Source of the DNA: Candidatus Gastranaerophilales bacterium
GTDB lineage: Bacteria; Cyanobacteriota; Vampirovibrionia; Gastranaerophilales; Gastranaerophilaceae
Direction of reading: 5' to 3'
DNA length: 64,000 nt
NCBI GenBank assembly: GCA_944324435.1
Contig: CALUWH010000001.1
Span: 1-64,000 of the forward strand
Shown one piece after another: positions 24,896 to 34,091 of the stretch. Within the stretch, counting starts at the first letter, position 1; every line of letters starts with the position of its first letter. A program made the translations under genes and the position numbers. A model generated the notes under the pieces. It was not told the DNA's origin. It made no database searches and saw only the letters and a program-made list of their open reading frames with translations.

Positions 24896-25285
24896 ATGAA
24901 TATTGATTATAAATTACTAATGGACAAAGCAAAAGAGGCATCCAAAATGTCTTATTCACCGTTTTCTAAGTTTGCGGTCGGCGCCGGTGTGCTTGCAGGA
25001 AGCGGAAAAATTTATTCGGGATGTAATATTGAAAATTCTTCTTTCGGGATGACTATATGTGCTGAAAGATGCGCTATATTTAAAGCTATTTCAGAAGGAG
25101 AAAAGGAGATACTTGCTGTTGCAATTTATTCTCCTAACGAAGATGACTGCTATCCCTGCGGAGCATGCAGACAGGTTATGTACGAATTTCAAGGGGATAG
25201 TGAAGTCGAAATTATAACTGAGGAGAAAGATAATCTGAATGTCAGAAAAATGAGTGATTTTCTGCCGTTTGGATTTAAAATTTAA
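24896..25285 (+). CDS. cdd: Cytidine deaminase
   Basis: A 129-residue homotetrameric-type cytidine deaminase of pyrimidine salvage. The zinc site is complete: the C-A-E motif in TICAERCAIF (Cys ligand and catalytic Glu) and PCGACRQV (two Cys ligands). SPFSKFAVGAGVLA and GCNIENSSFG form the substrate pocket. It heads a cluster with a zinc-ribbon protein, pgpH, ybeY and dgkA, the same set that travels together in Firmicutes. Confidence 0.96.
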   Translation: MNIDYKLLMDKAKEASKMSYSPFSKFAVGAGVLAGSGKIYSGCNIENSSFGMTICAERCAIFKAISEGEKEILAVAIYSPNEDDCYPCGACRQVMYEFQGDSEVEIITEEKDNLNVRKMSDFLPFGFKI

Positions 25286-25294
25286 AATAAGCTA

Positions 25295-25507
25295 ATGTAT
25301 ATAATAGAACTTTTCATAAAATGGCTTAATAAAAATAAGAGGGGAAATAGTGCTAATCCTGAAAAGTTGTATCAGAACTCTTTACCGCAAGAAGACGAGG
25401 CAATAAATTGTGAACATAATTTTATGCCTGTAGACAGCACAGGAGATGTTCTTGCTTGTACAAAGTGCGGTTATGTGATAAAAAGAGGCAGCAGGGGTAA
25501 GAAATAA
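25295..25507 (+). CDS. Small zinc-ribbon-like protein
   Basis: A 70-residue protein whose C-terminal half carries a Cys-His pattern, C-x-H (CEH at about 39) and C-x2-C (CTKCGY), enough for a single zinc site. The N-terminus is a hydrophobic-then-basic helix. It lies nine bases after cdd and 28 before pgpH, so it is part of that operon. Not recognised as a named family. Confidence 0.65.
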   Translation: MYIIELFIKWLNKNKRGNSANPEKLYQNSLPQEDEAINCEHNFMPVDSTGDVLACTKCGYVIKRGSRGKK

Positions 25508-25535
25508 AAAAGAGAAAGAATAAAGGATATCATAT

Positions 25536-27725
25536 ATGACAAAATTCTTAGATTTTATATCATCAAAAACTTTCAGAAACGTAATGTGTTTTATTCTTTT
25601 TACGCTTCTAATGGCAGGTACGATTTCATCTCAAAACTTTTTCTTTCAAAAGGTTATTGAAAATGGGATAAGCAAAAAGGATATTGTTGCTCAAAAAGAT
25701 ATTAAGGTTATTGACACCAAAAAGACTGAGCAGCATAAAAAAGAGGTTGCTCAAAATGTTGAACCTATTTTAACTCAGGCAGAAGATGAGTTTATAATGA
25801 CAAGTCTTGTGACTTTGCAAAATTCTGTTATGAAAATCAGAGACAAAAATGTAAGTGATGAAGTTAAACAGGAAGAATTGAGTGTCTTATTTGATGAATC
25901 CGGGAAAAAAGGGCTTGTAGATTTTCTGCTAAGGGCTAATAACGAGGATCTGCAAGGAATTTTTGATAAAGCAAAAATAACCCTTTCTTCTGTTTTGAAT
26001 ACAGGTATATCTTCTAAGGATTTTGATAACAACAATGTTTCAGTGATTATAAAAAAATGTCTGCCTAACAATGTTCCGCGTTATCAAGGTACATTGATAG
26101 AAGGGCTTCTAAATCAGGTAATCGTTCCAAACCTTGTTGTGGATGAATTTGCAACGGAAATTGCTAAGAAAAACGCACAAAATGCGGTAAAACCTTATGA
26201 GGTTGTGTTTAAGAAAGGCCAAAAAATTGTATTTGAGGGAGAGCCTGTAACTAAATTAAAACAGGATGCGCTGCGCGCAGCAGGATACAATGTTTTGGAA
26301 GTTAATTGGGGTGGAATTTTAGGACTTTATGTTCTTATTGCATTCTTTACATTTGTATTTTTACAATATGAAAAGAATTTTGAAAAGCAATATTATAACG
26401 CAAAGTACATGTCAATAATGGCAACGTTTACGCTTGTTTTATCATTAATATCCGTAGTTTTGCCGACAGGCTTCTCGCCGTATATAATGCCGATACCTGC
26501 TTATACAATATTGCTTTCAATATTTACTACACCTAGAAACGCGTACTTTGCCTCATCAATAATACTTGCACTACTTGCTATCGGAATGCATTGGAATATT
26601 GAGGTTGTAGTGTCATATATGCTTTTGAATACGGTTGTTATGACAGCGGTATCAAAGTTAAAATTCTCGAAACGTTCAGATTTGTTGATTGTAAGTTTAA
26701 AAATTTCTCTCGCCGGTGTTCTAATTGTCGGGGGCATATATTTTCTAGAGAAGTACATGATGGATATAAGTAATCAACTGATACTGAAAGATTTAGGTTT
26801 CATAGTAACAAATTGTTTTGTCATAAGCGGCATTGTGGTTTTGGGCATTTTGCCTATAATTGAAAATTTATTCAAAGTGCTGACTCCTTACGGTCTTGCA
26901 GAGCTTGCTGATCATAACCAGCCTCTTTTGAGAAAGCTTATGCAGGATGCGCCGGGGACATTCAACCACTGTTTAACAGTATCTCATTTATGCGAAAACG
27001 CTGCAGAGGCAATCGGAGCAAATCCGGTTTTGGCAAGAGCAGGAGCAATGTATCACGATATAGGAAAACTGCTGAGGCCAATGTTTTTTGTCGAAAACCA
27101 ATCTTTCTACGGTATTGAAAACCCACATAATTCGTGCACTCCAAGATTCAGCAAAATGTTAATAACCGCTCACCCGAAAGATGGTATTGAACTTGCAAAA
27201 GAGGCTCATCTTCCACAGATAATCAATAACTTTATTTTGCAGCACCACGGTACAAGCCTTGTAAGTTATTTCTATAATGAAGCTTTGAAAGAAGAGGGTG
27301 CTGAAAATGTTAATGAAGAACAGTTCAGATACCCGGGCCCTAAGCCGAATATGAAAGAAACTGCAATTTTAATGCTGGCTGATGCCGTTGAATCTGCAGT
27401 AAGAGCTGCAAAAAATCCTTCAAATGAACAAATTGACGCTATTATTGATAAAATTATAAAAGAGCGTTTAAATGATGGGCAGCTATCTGATTCGCCGCTT
27501 ACTTTAAAAGACTTAAAGACAATTGCAGAGACTTTCTCAAGGATGCTCAGAGGCATGCATCATAAGAGAATCAAGTATCATAATGATTTGGTACAGGAAT
27601 TGGGAAAAAGTAACAAAGCAAACCCCGAAATTATGCAGAGTCCTGCGGTAGTACCGCCTGCACTTGACAAGGAGCTGGAAACCAAGGTCAAAGAATTAGA
27701 GAATAAAAAGAATGACAACAATTAA
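25536..27725 (+). CDS. pgpH: 7TMR-HD membrane phosphodiesterase (PgpH-like)
   Basis: A 729-residue membrane protein. It has one N-terminal helix (about 14-32), an extracytoplasmic region (about 35-255) of the 7TMR-HDED type, seven membrane helices (about 260-455), then a cytoplasmic HD phosphohydrolase domain. The HD motif is AMYHDIGKLLRP, with further His/Asp ligands HNSCTPRFS, TAHPKDG and LQHHGT. PgpH of Listeria hydrolyses the second messenger c-di-AMP. Its 3-prime end overlaps ybeY by 14 bases. The structured leader before the lytic transglycosylase (42643-42820) would fit c-di-AMP signalling in this cell. Confidence 0.93.
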   Translation: MTKFLDFISSKTFRNVMCFILFTLLMAGTISSQNFFFQKVIENGISKKDIVAQKDIKVIDTKKTEQHKKEVAQNVEPILTQAEDEFIMTSLVTLQNSVMKIRDKNVSDEVKQEELSVLFDESGKKGLVDFLLRANNEDLQGIFDKAKITLSSVLNTGISSKDFDNNNVSVIIKKCLPNNVPRYQGTLIEGLLNQVIVPNLVVDEFATEIAKKNAQNAVKPYEVVFKKGQKIVFEGEPVTKLKQDALRAAGYNVLEVNWGGILGLYVLIAFFTFVFLQYEKNFEKQYYNAKYMSIMATFTLVLSLISVVLPTGFSPYIMPIPAYTILLSIFTTPRNAYFASSIILALLAIGMHWNIEVVVSYMLLNTVVMTAVSKLKFSKRSDLLIVSLKISLAGVLIVGGIYFLEKYMMDISNQLILKDLGFIVTNCFVISGIVVLGILPIIENLFKVLTPYGLAELADHNQPLLRKLMQDAPGTFNHCLTVSHLCENAAEAIGANPVLARAGAMYHDIGKLLRPMFFVENQSFYGIENPHNSCTPRFSKMLITAHPKDGIELAKEAHLPQIINNFILQHHGTSLVSYFYNEALKEEGAENVNEEQFRYPGPKPNMKETAILMLADAVESAVRAAKNPSNEQIDAIIDKIIKERLNDGQLSDSPLTLKDLKTIAETFSRMLRGMHHKRIKYHNDLVQELGKSNKANPEIMQSPAVVPPALDKELETKVKELENKKNDNN

Positions 27726-28221
27726 TATTTTTACGGAAAATATTTTTGAAGACTGGAAAGTAGATGAAAAAGATGTAATCAATAAAACGCGAAAAATGCT
27801 GGAGTTCTATATAAATGAGCTTGGCAACAAGAGCTGTCTGAGCGATAAAGAATATGAGTCAATTACTCTGGATATTGTTTTTTGCGATTCAAAAAAAACG
27901 CAGGAACTTAACAGGGATTACAGAAACAAGGATTATCCGGCCGACATAATTACATTTGCTATTTTTGCGGATGACGAAAACAGTTTTATTTTTAACGGTG
28001 ATATTAATTTAGGCGAAATTATTATTGCACTGGATAAGGTTATATCAGGAGATAACAGGGATATAAGTCAGTCAAAAAACAAAGAACAAGAACTTTTCTT
28101 TCTGATAAGCCACGGGCTTATGCACCTTCTGGGATTTGACCATAGAGATGAAGAAGAATATAATTTTGTTATAAACGAGCAAAGAAAGGCGCTGGGGAGT
28201 ATCGAGTATGACAAAATTTAA
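27712..28221 (+). CDS. ybeY: Endoribonuclease YbeY (rRNA maturation)
   Basis: A 169-residue metal-dependent RNase acting on 16S rRNA 3-prime processing and ribosome quality control. The zinc motif H-G-x-x-H-L-x-G-(Y/F)-D-H appears as HGLMHLLGFDH near residue 138-148. RDYRNKDYPADIITFA is the other conserved block. It overlaps both neighbours by 14 bases, pgpH before and dgkA after, so all three are tightly co-expressed. Confidence 0.96.
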   Translation: MTTINIFTENIFEDWKVDEKDVINKTRKMLEFYINELGNKSCLSDKEYESITLDIVFCDSKKTQELNRDYRNKDYPADIITFAIFADDENSFIFNGDINLGEIIIALDKVISGDNRDISQSKNKEQELFFLISHGLMHLLGFDHRDEEEYNFVINEQRKALGSIEYDKI

Positions 28222-28582
28222 GTCTCAGGGATTTAATAATACTTTTAAGAATGCAAGGAAAGGATTTCGGCTTGTGTTGAAAAGCGAGATGAACATAAGG
28301 GTTCATGTCGCAGTTGCAACACTTGTTATATTCCTCGCCTTGTTCTTGAAATTCTCGGCAATAGAATTTTGTATACTTCTTTTTGTTATAGCACTTGTAA
28401 TTGTGTCCGAGATGCTAAACAGTGCAATAGAATTTGCTTTGGATTCAATTTATCATAACCGCTATTCACGTATGGTTGGGATGGCAAAGGATATTTCAGC
28501 CGGTGCTGTTATGTTTGCATCTCTTATAAGTGTGTTGATAGGAGTTATTCTGTTTGGCAGTCATCTGTTACGAATTATGTAG
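28208..28582 (+). CDS. dgkA: Diacylglycerol/undecaprenol kinase
   Basis: A 124-residue membrane kinase with three helices. The motif EMLNSAIEFALD and the preceding acidic residue carry the catalytic site; FKNARKGFRLVLKSEMNIRVH is the amphipathic N-terminal part. Length and the N-S-A-I-E reading match the undecaprenol-kinase (Gram-positive-type) branch. It begins 14 bases inside ybeY. It likely recycles lipid carriers for the envelope. Confidence 0.93.
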   Translation: MTKFKSQGFNNTFKNARKGFRLVLKSEMNIRVHVAVATLVIFLALFLKFSAIEFCILLFVIALVIVSEMLNSAIEFALDSIYHNRYSRMVGMAKDISAGAVMFASLISVLIGVILFGSHLLRIM

Positions 28583-28735
28583 AAAAATCCCTTCTACCTC
28601 TTGATTCTTGTATGTTTTTATGATTATCTGTAAGTGGATAGGTTATATCCTCTTAAACCTTTCCAAAGCGGCTAGTGGGTCAATGAAGTCAAGTTAATTG
28701 CCCTAAAAGTTACTTAATTAAAGAAGGAATATGAA

Positions 28736-29131
28736 ATGTTAAAAATCAGATTAAAAAGATTAGGCGCTAAAAAAGCTCCATCATACAGAATTATTGTTAT
28801 TAATTCAACTACAAAAAGAGAAGGAAAACCTGTAGAAGAATTAGGATACTACAATCCTAAGACTAAAGAAATGAAACTAAATAAAGAATCGGCTCTTTCT
28901 TGGATTTCAAAAGGCGCTCAGCCTACCGATACGGTTAAATACCTCATCACTAATTGCAATGATGACGGTACTTTGAACTACAAGAAAAAAGAAACGGTTA
29001 AACTTTCTAAGAAAGCTCAGGCTAAGAAGGCTGAAGAAGAAGCAAGAAAAGCTGAAGAGGCAGCAAAGGCTGCTGAAGAAGCTGCTAAAGCAGAAGAAGC
29101 TCCTGCACAAGAGGCATCTGCCGAAGCGTAA
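28736..29131 (+). CDS. rpsP: 30S ribosomal protein S16 with acidic C-terminal extension
   Basis: A 131-residue S16. The first 80 or so residues are standard ([24 protein letters not shown]). From about residue 92 on there is an extension of alternating Lys/Glu/Ala ([20 protein letters not shown]), probably a charged helix, which is not part of the core fold. The usual rpsP neighbours (rimM, trmD, rplS) are absent. A terminator follows directly. Confidence 0.97.
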   Translation: MLKIRLKRLGAKKAPSYRIIVINSTTKREGKPVEELGYYNPKTKEMKLNKESALSWISKGAQPTDTVKYLITNCNDDGTLNYKKKETVKLSKKAQAKKAEEEARKAEEAAKAAEEAAKAEEAPAQEASAEA

Positions 29132-29147
29132 ATCTATTTTTATAATT

Positions 29148-29182
29148 AAGAGGGTGCTGTAATAAAACAGCATCCTCTTTTT
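29148..29182 (+). terminator. Terminator after rpsP
   Basis: The stem AAGAGGGTGCTGT / ACAGCATCCTCTT has a six-base loop and a run of five T, 16 bases after the rpsP stop. Confidence 0.85.
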
Positions 29183-29267
29183 GTTGTTGCAATTTTATCC
29201 GAAATACTCTAAAAGAGTGATTGAAAAACATGTTTGAAAGATTTATGCTATGTAAAAGAGGTTTTGT

Positions 29268-29501
29268 GTGAAAAAACATCAATTACAAAAACAAATACTC
29301 CAAACAAAATTGCAGCTTAAAAAAATGGATATAAAACCATCTTCCTCTGATATCTGCAATCAACTTTATAATACATTGATTTTAAGAAAAGCGGTTTTGA
29401 GTAAAGAACTTGAAAACCTTGAAAGAATACCATTTATAGAAAAGCTCAAAAAAACATTCTCCAAACGTGAAAAGTTAATTTGTGATTATTTTAAGTCTTA
29501 A
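29268..29501 (+). CDS. Small helical protein, unknown
   Basis: A 77-residue, lysine/leucine-rich protein, probably two or three helices with coiled-coil potential (LQKQILQTKLQLKKMD, AVLSKELENLERI). It starts at GTG 29268, because the upstream frame is closed by TAA; an AGAGG site precedes it. It lies between rpsP's terminator and the transketolase operon. Not recognised. Confidence 0.55.
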   Translation: MKKHQLQKQILQTKLQLKKMDIKPSSSDICNQLYNTLILRKAVLSKELENLERIPFIEKLKKTFSKREKLICDYFKS

Positions 29502-29552
29502 ATATTTATGCTTTTTTGTAAATTTGTGGTATAATTCTGTCAAAGGGGAATT

Positions 29553-30497
29553 ATGGCAATAGACTATAAGGTAAAAAAATCTATAAGAGGAGCCTTCGGC
29601 GAAGAGCTGGCATCTCTTGGGGCTGACAATCCGAACATTGTTGCTCTTGATGCTGATTTATCGGGTTCAACACAAACCTCAATCTTTGCAAAAGCCTTCC
29701 CCGAACGATTTTTTGATGTCGGTATTGCAGAACAAAACCTAATGACAACGGCACTTGGGCTTTCCTTGGAAGGTAAAATTCCTTTTGCGGCAACATTTGC
29801 TGTTTTTGCAACCGGACGAGCCTATGACCAGATTAGAAATTCTATCTGCTATCAAAAAGGAAATGTAAAGATTATCGGCGCTCACGGCGGTATTACCGTA
29901 GGAGAAGACGGAGCAACACATCAGGCGCTGGAAGATATCTCGCTTATGCGCGGACTTCCGAATATGGTAGTAATTGTTCCTGCTGATTATAACCAGACGC
30001 GTCAGGCCGTAAGATTTGCGGCAGAACATACGGGCCCTGTATACATAAGGCTTTCCAGGACTAATGTGCCGGTTGTTTTTGATGACGGTTATAAATTTAA
30101 CCCGAAACAGGCCGTTGTCCTAAAAGAAGGGCAAGATGTAAGCATTTTCGTGACCGGCGATATTCTGACAGAAGTTTTACGCGCAGGAGAGATTCTTGCG
30201 CAAAAGGGTATTGAGGCGGAAATTATTAACGTTCCCGTAATTAAACCACTGGATAGTAAAACAATTATAGAAAGTGTTAATAAAACCGGATTTGCAGTTA
30301 CGGTAGAGAATCATTCCATCATAGGCGGCTTAGGGTCAGCTGTCTGTGAGTGCTTGTCAGAGGCCGCTCCTAATAAAGTTGTAAGAATTGGTATAAAGGA
30401 TGTATTCGGACAAAGCGGCACTCCTGAGGAGCTCTTGAAGTTCTACGGATTGGATGCAGAGAGTATTGCAAAAAAAATAATAGAGATGAAAATATGA
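29553..30497 (+). CDS. Transketolase, C-terminal subunit
   Basis: A 314-residue split transketolase half (pyrimidine-binding and C-terminal domains). The catalytic Glu region is DVGIAEQNLMTTALGL, followed by the phosphate-site GITVGEDGATHQALEDI and RLSR. The N-terminal thiamine-diphosphate/metal half is not next to it and not in this window, so its partner must be encoded elsewhere. A TATAAT box lies at 29530-29535. Its end overlaps ftsE by four bases, an unusual coupling of pentose-phosphate metabolism with cell division. Confidence 0.92.
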   Translation: MAIDYKVKKSIRGAFGEELASLGADNPNIVALDADLSGSTQTSIFAKAFPERFFDVGIAEQNLMTTALGLSLEGKIPFAATFAVFATGRAYDQIRNSICYQKGNVKIIGAHGGITVGEDGATHQALEDISLMRGLPNMVVIVPADYNQTRQAVRFAAEHTGPVYIRLSRTNVPVVFDDGYKFNPKQAVVLKEGQDVSIFVTGDILTEVLRAGEILAQKGIEAEIINVPVIKPLDSKTIIESVNKTGFAVTVENHSIIGGLGSAVCECLSEAAPNKVVRIGIKDVFGQSGTPEELLKFYGLDAESIAKKIIEMKI

Positions 30498-31171
30498 TAC
30501 AATTGAGATCGGTTACAAAAAAATACAAAAATAATTATGCGCTAAAAAATATCAATCTTGATATTTTATCAGGAGAGTTTGTATTCATAACCGGCGCCTC
30601 TGGGGCAGGAAAATCTACATTGATAAAAATGCTTTACAAAGAAGAAACGCCGACAACAGGTACCGTCCTTATTGGCGGCATTAATATTGCGAACCTTCCT
30701 CCGGAGAAAGTGCCAAATCTAAGACGTTGTATGGGCATAGTTTTTCAGGATTATAAACTTTTGCAAAATCAGACTGTATACGATAATATAGCTTATGTAA
30801 TAAGAACTCTCGGTATAAGCTCCTCCGATATAAGAACAAGAGTAACCGGAGCACTCAAGGTTGTAGGCCTTCTTGATAAAGCAAAAGCAAAACCTACGGA
30901 ACTGTCGGGCGGCGAGCAGCAGCGTGTAAGTATTGCAAGAGCTCTGGTAAACGGCCCTCCGTTATTAATTGCGGATGAGCCCACAGGAAACCTTGATCCC
31001 AAAAACTCATTGGAAATTATGCAGATATTAGAACAAATCAATCAGAGGGGAATCACCGTCATCGTATCTACGCATGACTATACTCTGGTAGACAGGTTTA
31101 GAAAAAGAGTGCTTACACTGGAAAAAGGCGAAATAATTAGAGATATTCAGGCGGGTACGTATGGACAATAG
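30494..31171 (+). CDS. ftsE: Cell-division ABC ATPase FtsE
   Basis: A 225-residue ABC ATPase. Walker A is GASGAGKST (about 33-41), the signature LSGGEQQRVSIARAL, and Walker B LLIADEPTGNLDP. The short length, the downstream FtsX and the phrase FQDYKLLQ identify FtsE rather than a generic transporter ATPase. FtsEX sends cytoplasmic ATP hydrolysis to peptidoglycan hydrolases at the septum. It overlaps the transketolase half by four bases and ftsX by eleven. Confidence 0.95.
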   Translation: MIQLRSVTKKYKNNYALKNINLDILSGEFVFITGASGAGKSTLIKMLYKEETPTTGTVLIGGINIANLPPEKVPNLRRCMGIVFQDYKLLQNQTVYDNIAYVIRTLGISSSDIRTRVTGALKVVGLLDKAKAKPTELSGGEQQRVSIARALVNGPPLLIADEPTGNLDPKNSLEIMQILEQINQRGITVIVSTHDYTLVDRFRKRVLTLEKGEIIRDIQAGTYGQ

Positions 31172-32069
31172 CAGACAGGAACTAAAAAATCAGGTAAAAA
31201 AACATATTCCGAAAGACTGGCTTTGCGAACTGCGTATTGCCTACAGAATAGTCATGGAATCCGTTAATGACATAAAAAGAACGGGGATTATTAACCTTGT
31301 TATAATAACAACAATGGCAGCAATCCTTACACTGTTCGGAGTGCTGTTCAGATTTACATTATCATTATCTACTTTTGCAAACGAGCTCGGGAATGTTCTT
31401 GAAATATCAGTTTATTTAAAATCCGGAACATCACCGTCCATTGTAAAAGATAGAATAAAGGAAATTAAACACGTAAAAACCGTTACTCTAAAAACAAAAG
31501 AAGAATCCTGGAATTCTCTTAAACAGGAGCTGGGTCTGCATGATGTATCTAACCCACTTCCTGACACATTGAGAGTACAGGTTGATAAGCCGGCAAATAT
31601 AACGGAAGTGTTCAACCAGATTAAACCTATAGCCGGAGTTGAAGACATGGGATACGCAAAAGAACTGGCTAAAAAGATGCAGGTGCTTACAAATGTCGTT
31701 AACACTACAATGATTTTTGTAATCATAATCTCTGCAGCCTTGACGATAACCATTATTAATAATACTATTCAGCTGGTTATCCAATCTAGGAAAGATGAAA
31801 TAGAAATTATGCGGCTTATGGGTGTGAGCAACTGGTATATCAAAACACCTTTAATTATGCAGGGAGCTTTTTACGGCTTTGTCTCTTCAGTCATCGCGGT
31901 ATTCCCTCTAAATTGGATTCAGGGGCTTTTGATAAATGTTCATAAATTTTTCTTGATTCCGAATCCTGTTTATGCTCAAAATATAGTGATTATTACTCTC
32001 TTAATAATAGGCACTGCTTTTGGAGCAATAGGCAGTTTCTTGTCTATTAAGAAACATTTACAAGTATAA
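31161..32069 (+). CDS. ftsX: Cell-division permease-like protein FtsX
   Basis: A 302-residue protein with four membrane helices (about 48-68, 175-200, 228-250, 270-292) and an extracytoplasmic domain (about 70-170) that in FtsX contacts murein hydrolases. The family motif RKDEIEIMRLMGVSNWYI is present. It lies 11 bases inside ftsE. The lytic transglycosylase at 42028 is a possible but unproven partner. Confidence 0.94.
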   Translation: MDNSRQELKNQVKKHIPKDWLCELRIAYRIVMESVNDIKRTGIINLVIITTMAAILTLFGVLFRFTLSLSTFANELGNVLEISVYLKSGTSPSIVKDRIKEIKHVKTVTLKTKEESWNSLKQELGLHDVSNPLPDTLRVQVDKPANITEVFNQIKPIAGVEDMGYAKELAKKMQVLTNVVNTTMIFVIIISAALTITIINNTIQLVIQSRKDEIEIMRLMGVSNWYIKTPLIMQGAFYGFVSSVIAVFPLNWIQGLLINVHKFFLIPNPVYAQNIVIITLLIIGTAFGAIGSFLSIKKHLQV

Positions 32070-32083
32070 AGAAGGTAAATAAT

Positions 32084-32881
32084 ATGGATAAAACAATAGA
32101 ATTAGTAAACAGCGTAAAAGATATACATGCAATGCCGAGTGTTATTGTAAAGGCTTTAAATATTATGAAAAAGCCTACAGCCAGTATGAAAGAACTCGGC
32201 GATATTGTAATGTTTGACCAATCTTTAACGATAAAAATTCTGGCACTTGTTAATTCTGCTTATTATGGTTTTTCGCAGCAGATAAGCTCTATAAACATAG
32301 CCCTGTCGCTTCTTGGTATGGTTAAAGTTAAAAATATTATTGTAGCTGTTGCTATGAAACCTATGATGTCAAATCAGGGCGATAAAGAGTTGTGGAAACA
32401 TTCAATGAGAGTTGCTGCAGGTTGCGAGTACCTTGCTAATCTTACTAAACTAATGGATTCGGATGAAGCCTTTATCTCCGGTTTTGTTCATGATGTGGGG
32501 AAAATGGTTCTGCACATGGCGAATGAAAAAGGATATACAAAAGTGTTAAATGCAGTCGCAGACGGCGCAGACATCCTTGATGCCGAACGAAAATATTTTG
32601 ACACCGACCACGTTAAAACCGGTTCACTGCTTGCAAAAAGATGGCAGTTACCGATTTTACTTGCAAATATTATCTCTTATCACCATAATCCGTCGCTGTC
32701 TTCAATCCCGGTTCCGTGCAGTCTTGTATGTTTGATAGACAAACTGGTTCAGGATAACTTTAATCCGGGCAGTCTTGATAAGGATTTTATAAAAACTCTT
32801 GGTATAGACTTTGCAGATATAGAAGATTTAAGAACTACTATTATGCAAAAATCTGAGCTTTTGATTTCAGAATTAGCGTAG
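32084..32881 (+). CDS. HDOD-domain signalling protein
   Basis: A 265-residue HDOD protein (HD-related output domain). Features: LALVNSAYYGFSQQISSINIALSLLGM, the HD-like VHDVGKMVLHMA, and a second-His region SYHHNPS. HDOD proteins are regulatory; some keep an HD metal site but most have no proven enzyme activity. It starts 14 bases after ftsX and ends four bases before an adjacent receiver-like gene, suggesting the two act in one signalling path with division or motility as the likely target. Confidence 0.88.
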   Translation: MDKTIELVNSVKDIHAMPSVIVKALNIMKKPTASMKELGDIVMFDQSLTIKILALVNSAYYGFSQQISSINIALSLLGMVKVKNIIVAVAMKPMMSNQGDKELWKHSMRVAAGCEYLANLTKLMDSDEAFISGFVHDVGKMVLHMANEKGYTKVLNAVADGADILDAERKYFDTDHVKTGSLLAKRWQLPILLANIISYHHNPSLSSIPVPCSLVCLIDKLVQDNFNPGSLDKDFIKTLGIDFADIEDLRTTIMQKSELLISELA

Positions 32882-32891
32882 GGAAGTGCTC

Positions 32892-34091
32892 ATGCAGAGC
32901 AGGATTGTATTAGTCTCAGATGATTCTGACTTTTTTGAGTACATTCGGCAGAAACTACGTCTAAGAAGAAGTGATGAGTTGTTTTTATATAGTTTTGATA
33001 AGCTGCCATCAAGTCTTCATCTTATAAAGAATTCACTGCTTATTATAAATTCAGAAGAAGCACAGGACAAAACTCTGGACTTGTTAAGACTGCTGAAAGG
33101 AACTCCGGCGGTTGTATTTGCGTATAACGAGGATCCTCTGTTTAAGCTAAAAGCTTACAAATCAGGTGCGATGGCGTATTTAACGCCTTATATGGAGGAA
33201 GAATTTGAAGCGCGGCTTATAGCGCCTTTGTCTGTCGTCGGTTTATTAGAACAAAATTCCAGATACAGAGAGCTGCTCGTAAGAAATAATCTTTTAATGC
33301 CTAATAACGAAGTCTTTATTGATTATGAGTATATTCTTGATAAAGAGCTGGAAAAAATTAATTCTTCCGGCTTAAAGGCGGTTCTTGTTGCAATTGCACC
33401 AAATGACAAGACAAAGTTTCTCGTTCAGCAAAATAAAATTGAAACATTAATTTTGAGCAGTATCCGTAAGACAGATCTCCTAATGAACTTTGCGCCCAGC
33501 AAGTATTTTCTTATTTTATATAATACTGACATAGAGGCTGCAAAAAAGATGTGGGAAAAAATTCGAACAAAGTTAGAGGAGAAGATTTTTGCTGGTTTTG
33601 TCAAAATAACATCGGAAACCCGGCAGCAGCTTATAAATAAAGTGCTTAACCGTCTACACGAAGCTATAAATTATAATAAAGACAGAAATGAAAACCTTGC
33701 TAAGGATACAGCGATAGACGGTATCAACAAAAATTTTAAGATTTTTAGGCAAGAATTTAAGAAAAAAATCGATAACATTGTGGTGCCGGTATTTTATCAG
33801 GTACAACAAAAGTACAGTGAAAAACTTTTTGGGATTATAATAGAGCAAAGCTTTGGTGAAGGGTACGGAAACCTGCTGCTTAAAGGACGCCGCTGTGAAG
33901 GAGATTTCAGTATCACAACGCCGGGCTTTTCTAAGATTAATATTGATATAACCTATAAATCCGATAAAATAGATTCAAAAAGAATTACGCTTGAGCCGGA
34001 GGAGCTTGAAGCCGGATTATTAGAGGATTTAATTGAGCAATTTATTATAGAATTTAAAGAGGAGGTTAACAATGACAGTTCTCAATATTGA
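32892..34091 (+). CDS. Receiver-like / degenerate GGDEF-like protein
   Basis: About 399 residues. Residues 1-125 follow the response-regulator receiver fold (IVLVSDDSDFFEYI, then AYKSGAMAYLTPYM), but the phospho-acceptor position reads LLIINSEE, with Asn where Asp is expected. Residues about 145-270 have GGDEF-domain spacing, with the signature strand reading NFAPSKYFLILYNTD, so no GGDEF motif and no cyclase activity is expected. The C-terminal 120 residues are unassigned. I start at ATG 32892, which has AGGGAAG at good distance; a GTG at 32886 is in frame. It overlaps the next gene by 20 bases. Confidence 0.75.
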   Translation: MQSRIVLVSDDSDFFEYIRQKLRLRRSDELFLYSFDKLPSSLHLIKNSLLIINSEEAQDKTLDLLRLLKGTPAVVFAYNEDPLFKLKAYKSGAMAYLTPYMEEEFEARLIAPLSVVGLLEQNSRYRELLVRNNLLMPNNEVFIDYEYILDKELEKINSSGLKAVLVAIAPNDKTKFLVQQNKIETLILSSIRKTDLLMNFAPSKYFLILYNTDIEAAKKMWEKIRTKLEEKIFAGFVKITSETRQQLINKVLNRLHEAINYNKDRNENLAKDTAIDGINKNFKIFRQEFKKKIDNIVVPVFYQVQQKYSEKLFGIIIEQSFGEGYGNLLLKGRRCEGDFSITTPGFSKINIDITYKSDKIDSKRITLEPEELEAGLLEDLIEQFIIEFKEEVNNDSSQY

